In this document: positions 57,791 to 64,000 of the stretch, in pieces
Layout of the letters: each line of letters opens with the position of its first letter
Position numbering within the stretch: position 1 is the first letter of the stretch
DNA from: Kappaphycus alvarezii
Taxonomy: Eukaryota > Rhodophyta > Florideophyceae > Gigartinales > Solieriaceae
Length of the DNA: 64,000 nt
Assembly (NCBI GenBank): GCA_002205965.3
Contig: NADL03000478.1
Location: forward strand, 707,001 to 771,000
Direction of reading: 5' to 3'
Notes under the pieces: generated by a model
Seen by the model: the letters and a program-made list of their open reading frames with translations, nothing else
The model's database searches: none
Told to the model about the DNA's origin: nothing
Position numbers and translations under genes: made by a program

Positions 57791-58799
57791 AATCCGCACC
57801 ATTACGATGTTTGCCGTCGCCTCCAAGGCTAGTTAATTTTAATGGCCCTGCACGTTGCACTTCCCTAGTCTGGAGGATGCCGGAACGTAGAGGTACGCGC
57901 TCGGAGCCGGGATTCCCCAGCGGTGGGCCATTCCAACCCGTTTCTAGCACATATGAGCATTCGTCCTGCAAGAGGACTTAATGACTTCGTATAAAACAAA
58001 AACATCAAACCCCAGGTTTCCATAGAGCGACCCCATGGAAGGATTCCAGAAAAAGCGCATGGTTTTCGATGTTAATCGGATAAGTACGCTTCAGTATTCA
58101 GTGCGTGGTCACCCCGCGCATCGCAGAGATGTTTAACACAACCACAGGAGTGATTCGCAGACTTTTATGAGCGCACAAGTTACAGAATGCGGTCGTCTGT
58201 TGCAGTGGCGATTCTATCGCGAGCCCCACTGCACGTGCCTGACGTGGAACATCCGGCTAGCTTTTAGCCGTGTAGTCAGACCTGCAGGGTACTGTACTGT
58301 TGTATGAGGCATGGCGGTATTGTCGGACATGTTGTGGGGTTGTCGTCGCAGGGAGCTCTAATGTGTGGAGGTTCGTTCAGCACAAGGCTTGGCTTGGACT
58401 CAGTCGCTCTCTCCCGCGTGTCCCTCGCCGTTCTCTCTTTATTCGACCCAAGGCTGGGTTCTTCTATCATTGTGCTGTGCCCTTTGGCAAGGGTCTTTCG
58501 TACTGACAAACGCTGTTTGGGAGGCAGCGTCCTTTCGACATTGTATTCGGCAATACAATGTTCTTCTAATTGACGCGCACTCTTCAATACCTGCGCTCAG
58601 GCATCGTAGGTCTCACAACTGTACTTTACACGATAGATACATTACCGAGTACTCAGTATAGAGTTTACGGTACAAAATTTCTGCAATGATTTAGGAATGT
58701 AATGAATCGCCACCAATGCAAGCTTAGATACAGTATTTCTGTAACATCCTTTTTCTCAAATTTACTGTACATTACGCCGAGTATTTACCTCCACAAATT
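57791..58799. other. Unassigned, contains a repeat copy and an orphan frame
   Basis: It holds one copy of a 100-bp direct repeat (58165-58265). A minus-strand frame at 58587-58276 (QLEEHCIAEYNVERTLPPKQ) looks protein-like but is unassigned. GTAC palindromes occur at 58289, 58618 and 58763. Confidence 0.4.
58165..58265 (+). repeat. Direct repeat copy A flanking second RT fragment
   Basis: It matches 60215-60316 at roughly three in four bases, with common blocks AGTTACA, GGTCGT, CTATCG, GCACGTG and GACGTGG. Confidence 0.55.
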
Positions 58800-58899
58800 T
58801 CCGCAACACCAATGCCACGGCCCAAACAGTTCGTCCAAGTAACGAACCCTCGACTCGAAACAAGAGTCCCATTCGCAATTCCCTCTCCCTCCGGGAAGC

Positions 58900-59622
58900 T
58901 GTCACCGCCGGAGGATTCCCGCGGCCCGTTACTGTCGTCCGCACCGCTGACCCCCACGCTGCTTTCGTATGCGCTGCCAGCGACACCTTCCGCCACAAAG
59001 CAACCGCCTACGATGCCTTCTGCAAACACTTCCCGTCGTCTCTACCCTTTATCACCGTCTCTCCTCGCTGGTTCACAGATTTTATTAACTGCCTCCTGGA
59101 CGGAAGCGCCCCACCCGAGCTGAGGGACTACGTCGTAAGGGCCACCCTCATTGATCTTCCCAAGGATGCAGGCTGCCGAAGCCTCCGACCAATCGCAATC
59201 GGCCTCGCAATTCGCTGTCTAGCAGGACTCCTCATTATGAAACGTATCCGCAATGACATAGCCCTCGCCTCCTACTTACAACCTCTACAACCTGGCGTCG
59301 GTGTCCCAGGAGCAACTGAGGCGATTGTTCATGCCACGCGAGCCACTATACAGCAGCTCAGCTCTGCACAGACCCAGCATGTCCTTATACAAGTAGACGC
59401 CCGGAATGCCTTTAATTCGATCGAGCGTGCCAAGATTCTGGACCAAGCAGTTGCTCGCATCCCTCAGGCCGCACGATACATCCACTACTTGTACGGCGAG
59501 CCCTCCAGGCTCTTTTTTGGTCGACTTCTCCTGTGGAGCAGGAGAGGTGCCCAACAGGGAGATCCACTAGGAATGCTACTCTTCGCTCTTGCCCTCAATC
59601 CCTTAGTGGGAGCTCAAACCAT
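58900..59622 (+). pseudogene. Second R2-like reverse transcriptase fragment, diverged
   Basis: The plus strand reads TAYDAFCKHFPSSLPFITVS, LLDGSAPPELRDYVVRATLI, DLPKDAGCRSLRPIAIGLAI, LQPLQPGVGVPGATEAIVHA, VLIQVDARNAFNSIERAKIL and GAQQGDPLGMLLFALALNPL. These are RT blocks up to the QGDPLG motif, in one open frame from about 59090 to 59620, clearly the same broad family as the inverted-repeat RT but of another subfamily. After NPLVG the similarity stops abruptly, before any YADD motif, and unrelated sequence follows. The 5' part has frame changes before 59000. It is a truncated copy, possibly cut by a later insertion or deletion at 59622. Confidence 0.8.
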
Positions 59623-60330
59623 TTCCCCTCTCTCCCTCTTCATACAATATGGTCAGGAAGGGAAGGGTCAAAGAAGGGGGGATTGGGAAGAGGTATCCAT
59701 GTTGATGCTGAAGATTGCTTGATGGGTTAGGGCATGAGTGAGATTTCTGTTTTGCAAATAAGATGCGGAATAAAGGCTGCCTCAAAATGGTAAATGGTGG
59801 CAGTAGTACCCTCGGATTTACTGTGTTTACGACTTTCCCGCCATTACAGTACATACATACGGTAGTTGCAGAATCCGTTTCTGGAACTGCTCATATTTTT
59901 GTATTATTTTAGAACTCTGTTACAGAAATTCTGCAACCCCTGGCATACCTGGTACACGTATAGCTGAAATATGCAAAAAATATTGCAGAAATTCCCTAGC
60001 GTACAGTAAACTCTCTAGTCAAGTTAAGTTTCTTCTATCGGCACATTGGTTACATTGGCTGTGAGGTAGTCACTCCTGACTCAGCCTCATTTCCAGACTC
60101 TCCATTACACAGACTTGTCCCCCTTAGCCTTCGGAAAATAGCCGCCCTGCATCCCTAATCAGTAAAGCACCCCCAACCCCCCCATTGGTTACATTGACCA
60201 CCCCTCTATGAAATAAATGCGTAAGAGTATTAGTTACAAGCTCTGGTCGTTTCTGGCGAACGCTATCGTGTCCGAAACACCTGTGCACGTGGCCGACGTG
60301 GTCCACCCGGTTACCACTAAGCTAGCTATA
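59623..60330. other. No gene; second copy of direct repeat
   Basis: It contains TACAGTACATACATACGG near 59843 and the repeat copy 60215-60316. No coding signal. Confidence 0.4.
60215..60316 (+). repeat. Direct repeat copy B flanking second RT fragment
   Basis: Partner of 58165-58265. It ends 15 bp before the Tc1/mariner element. Confidence 0.55.
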
Positions 60331-60355
60331 TACAGAGCGGAAAACCAGGAAAACC

Positions 60356-60416
60356 AAAAAAATGGCTGTTCCATAATTGTTTCAAAAATATAGCACAGTG
60401 ACATAAAGATAGCACC
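60356..60416 (+). repeat. Left terminal inverted repeat of Tc1/mariner element
   Basis: Inverted match to 62020-62078. Confidence 0.75.
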
Positions 60417-61104
60417 GAAACAGCAAATGTACCAAAAACGCGGAAATGTCGTCACAGCAGCGCCATAAAAGCAAGAGTTCCCCATTTAGTATGAAGGGGT
60501 AGTAGTATCCAGCGGCAAAGAGGTACTTTCCAGACGACGATGGGCCGCGGAAAAATGCTCACCAAAAAGCAATAGACTCAAATCTCACCTTTCAGGGAAG
60601 CGGGCTACTCAGCGGGCTACTTGCTCACCAAAATAGCACGTAGGATCAACAACAGCGGCTAAGTCGTTATAAACTATCTGCGCAGGTTACGTTTCATGAT
60701 TTGATATCTTTTTTCTTCACTTATCATAGAGATTAATTAACTAGCAGATTGATTGTGAAACATTTCTACTTCTACTAAATCGTGTTCACTTTTCCGTACC
60801 TCCTACTCCATATTCAGTAGTCAGGAGGAGCGCACTAGGTAAAGATTAATGCATATCACCAACTCAGATAGTCAGTGACATCAGCTCTGGTAGTACACAT
60901 GTGTCTTCTTACTAACTAAGGATGTCGGCGCCCTGTAAATGGTTTATCAAACTGCACTGTAGATTCATCGTATATCACACGTCACACACATGCGTGTAAT
61001 TCCTCGGTAGTCTAGTCCAAGAGGATGCATCACGAAAAATGACGTGACCTTTCTGTGACTTTCCCCATCAACTGTGGGAATGGCACTATCCTAGCATAAA
61101 CTAC

Positions 61105-61960
61105 TTGAAGAACCCAGAGATGTACGGGATGTACCAGAAATGCAGCCGTCCATGTATTCTTTCGGAAAGGGGCGAGCGCAAGGTTGTGTATGACTCACTC
61201 GAGGGGGACAAAAGTCTCAACGATCTGCGCCATTCTAGCACAAAAACTGTGTCTAAGTCCACAGGTAGGCGCATTCTTCTGTCTACCGGCTACATGCAGC
61301 ACAAGGCCATGAAGCGAGCACCTTATATCACGCCCAACAATATCAAAAGGCGGTTGGAATGGTAGATGGACCATATTATCTAGAAGGTGGATGAATGGAA
61401 GTGTTTAACTTGGTCGGACGAGAAGAAGTTCAATTTAGACGGGCCGGACGGATGGAAATACTACTTTGCTGACACTAGGATTAATATCAACGTATTTTTT
61501 CTCGCTACTTGGGTGGGGGTTCTTTCATGGTCTGGGCTTGTTTTTCGTACCATGGCAAGTCCAAAATTGTTTTTGTGGAATGCTGCGTTGATACAAAGAA
61601 TTATGTCAGAGTTCTAGGGGAATTGCTGCTACCTTTCGCTGCTGTGACACACGGAATGGACTGGGTCTTTCAACAAAAAATTGCGCCCATATATAGTTCG
61701 ATTTACAACCGTAGATATTTTTCTACTAACTGCATATGAGGTCTTTAGTGGCCCGCACGTAGTCCCGATCATAACCTAATTGATAATCTGTTGCTTATAC
61801 TCTCCCACCGCGTTTACGAAATTCTCGCCAGTTTGACTCAAAGCTGATATCTCAGCAGCTTGGTCCGGAGTAGACGGTGAGGTGCTTCGCCTTCTCTCGG
61901 ACTCAATGCCAAGGAGTGTAAAGAGCTTCATTAGAGCGCAGGGTCGCGCAGTGAAATAGT
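61105..61960 (+). pseudogene. Tc1/mariner transposase, broken
   Basis: Pieces in order: LRHSSTKTVSKSTGRRILLS (DNA-binding region linker), HKAMKRAPYITPNNIKRRLEW, then after two stops VDEWKCLTWSDEKKFNLDGP, with the first catalytic Asp. In another frame follow GGGSFMVWACFSYHGKSK and the block up to LLPFAAVTHGMDWVFQQ. At the second catalytic position QQKIAP replaces the usual QQDNAP, so the aspartate is lost. The third acidic site appears as LIDNL near 61775. Family members cut and paste DNA at TA sites; this one cannot. It lies between clear terminal repeats. Confidence 0.85.
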
Positions 61961-62019
61961 GAGTTCGGCCAAACCAACAGTAGGGCCTTGGTACCAATAA
62001 TTGTTTTTTCCAGAATTCA

Positions 62020-62078
62020 GGTGCTATCTTTTTGGCACGATGCTATAATTTTGAATCAAATATGGAACAGCTATTTTT
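62020..62078 (-). repeat. Right terminal inverted repeat of Tc1/mariner element
   Basis: Inverted match to 60356-60416. Confidence 0.75.
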
Positions 62079-62097
62079 ATATTTTTTCTCCGTTTTA

Positions 62098-64000
62098 TCT
62101 TCCCCTTGCCTCCACCCTCTGCTCTCCTCCGTAAACAAGCAAAAGTTTTAAGAAATAAAAAACTCAGACACACAGAGCGATTCAAGGGGATGAGCTATCT
62201 TTTTGAACTGCTCTGTAGTCGGTTTCTGCACTGAACCTAGTTATTAATACAGTAAAGTTATTCCAATCGAAAAATTGCAAACAAAATTAATTATTTATAA
62301 ACTTATTACTAAAAAATTGGATTGTTACCAGAAGTTGTTTTCTAACTACAAATTAAACAAAAATTGTCCTCTTCTGAATATGAACTGGACCAAAAGAGCC
62401 ACTACCAATGCACAGTTTCGATGCAGGGACAACTTATGCTTGAATGGAACGGAAAACACATTGAAATGCTTTACAAGCCTATTCCCAACCTCATGTATTT
62501 CTCTAAAACTTCGAAACATCGAGGTGTCTGTTTGAGGTTTATGTACGATGCGGCATGTAGGACCGGGAAAACCTTTATCTACGACAAGTATTCAACCACA
62601 CAACAACTGCCTCTTCGTTTTCATCCAATAAATATTGACATTGGGATGAATTTCGCATGGAAATGATCCTTGAACCGATACGATATCTCTTCTGATAATG
62701 CTCACCGCAATTTCATACATTGGCTGGAAGAAATGCAGCTTTTGCGAGTAATAGCGAGTTTTATAATAGGGGAATCAGTCCTACCGAAATAATTGTAGCA
62801 CCGAGAAACATCAGGATGTCGGCGTCGATTTGACCAACAAATCTGAAAATATTTCAGTTGGTTAATAAATAAACATCGGAAAGAGAATAAAAACTTAACT
62901 CACTGAATCAATTTCTGCGAGACAATTAATCACTGCCCATGAAAATTTGCGATAGTTTTCCCATCACAACCTGTAAATTTGCAATTTCTGGATTCAGACT
63001 CGTATCATTTCATGAAATGCAATTCCCAGGGTGGATTGACAGGAAAAATTTCTCTTTATTCTCCTTCAAAGATTAGAAGCCAAGAATTGCAAAAAACTAA
63101 GCGATAACTCTAAAAAACAATTAATCGTCGTATAAATGTGAAATAAGTAATAGATTGACTTGAGCCCTTCCTTATAAGTCGTATACCAACAAAAATAAAT
63201 TTTTATACGGTAATTTGATGGTAGAGCCGTTGAATAGTTGCTCGGGTATTTGAAAAAGCATCGATTTCGAGTTTATGGCAATAAATTGACTTATGTTAAA
63301 AAGTTTTAGATGTAAACTCTATGCCGCATTAGTGAGCGAAACTGACATTTTTTATGAATATCACAATTGTTAACCAAATTAGGGCAACTTTGGTAAGCCT
63401 TAGTTATGACATCAGTAAAACCGCATATCAAAAAAAATGTTACGATTCTAAAGTAATTCAAAGTCCTTGAAAATAGTTTTGTGATATTTTCGTACTAAAA
63501 AGTGTCAATCGTAAATTTCATTCAATTCAGCATGTCATCCGATATTCCATGAAGCAGTGAAGTTTTTATTTCATACTTACAAACAACTGTTCATGAAACT
63601 TTTTTATTATATTCTGATGACCCGTAATTACAGTACATATTTGGCATGCGATATTAAATGGTTCAATTAATAGAGTGCATCACAAAGCATATTGCACTTG
63701 TACCCAATGATTTAACAGTTAGTGAAGCAGTGGTCAGAACAGACTGATATGTTGTACTGCTGAATGCGAAACATGCTGCGTACAGTGCACCTCACACTAT
63801 AATTTTTGTTGGCACATAGGCAAAATTGCAAATGTATGAAAAAATCCCAGTTTTAATGCTTGTCGACCTGTGCACAATTCAGCACCGAATATAAATAGAA
63901 TTGAGTACCAATTTTGGCGCGAAATACGAAATGGTAACCGGCAGGAGATGCTAACGGGCTCCCGTACTTGTAGCCAAGCGGCCACATTGTAGTACTAAAT
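62098..64000. other. AT-rich region, no gene seen
   Basis: A plus-strand frame at 62364-62666 (SMQGQLMLEWNGKHIEMLYK, KTSKHRGVCLRFMYDAACRT) is somewhat protein-like but is unassigned and unsupported by neighbours. The rest shows only short AT-driven frames. Confidence 0.4.

Larger units (their letters stand above)
60331..62097 (+). mobile_element. Tc1/mariner element with terminal inverted repeats
   Basis: 60356-60416 and 62020-62078 are inverted copies, about 85 per cent alike by eye, sharing GCTGTTCCATA and GATAGCACC. Similarity runs more weakly to TA dinucleotides at 60331 and 62096, the expected TA target. The transposase remnant lies between, on the plus strand. Length of about 1.77 kb fits the superfamily. 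Confidence 0.75.

Noticed and set aside
1..64000. CRISPR arrays, bacterial operons or phage genes
   Set aside because: There are no regularly spaced short repeats, no Shine-Dalgarno-ordered gene strings and several spliced eukaryotic genes.

Overview
The window looks like nuclear DNA of a photosynthetic eukaryote, most likely a red alga of the Florideophyceae type. The evidence is spliceosomal introns with GTAYGT donors and TACTAAC-like branch sites, an ORC5 and a CCR4-NOT subunit gene, a nuclear COX5B gene, and one small protein with a plastid-thylakoid type bipartite leader. The layout is a compact gene island, often with gaps under 200 bp between genes, set among decayed transposons. The red-alga assignment is an inference; only 'plastid-bearing eukaryote' is reasonably supported.

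Region by region: 1-2.66 kb holds the decayed end of an unrecognised coding element. 2661-15219 is an old Ty1/Copia retrotransposon on the minus strand with recognisable 457-460 bp LTRs, split by later insertions that include a two-gene PIF/Harbinger DNA transposon (6062-8866) with matching terminal inverted repeats. 15.2-20.0 kb is unassigned AT-rich DNA. 20023-24525 and 27929-33381 are two further Copia elements of related type (minus strand), each with LTR pairs, gag, integrase, reverse transcriptase and RNase H remnants; a mariner/Tc1 remnant lies between them. 33.4-38.9 kb is AT-rich and shows no gene.

The gene island spans about 38.97-51.7 kb: an uncharacterised protein (+), CNOT2 (-), RPL22 (-), an mL59-like mitochondrial ribosomal protein (+), a UBE2E-type E2 ubiquitin-conjugating enzyme (-), KTI12 (+), ORC5 (-), a predicted thylakoid-lumen protein (+) and COX5B (-). 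They serve mRNA decay, translation, ubiquitination, tRNA wobble modification, replication, photosynthesis and respiration; nothing suggests a shared pathway. Several are read only after single-base frame corrections, all in the same direction and often next to homopolymers, which suggests sequencing under-calls rather than gene death.

From 52.4 to 57.8 kb there is a large inverted repeat (two arms of about 1.46 kb around a 1.5 kb spacer) built from an RLE-type (R2-like) non-LTR reverse transcriptase. A more distant relative sits truncated at 58.9-59.6 kb. A Tc1/mariner element with clear inverted repeats occupies 60331-62097, and the last 1.9 kb is AT-rich with no gene seen.
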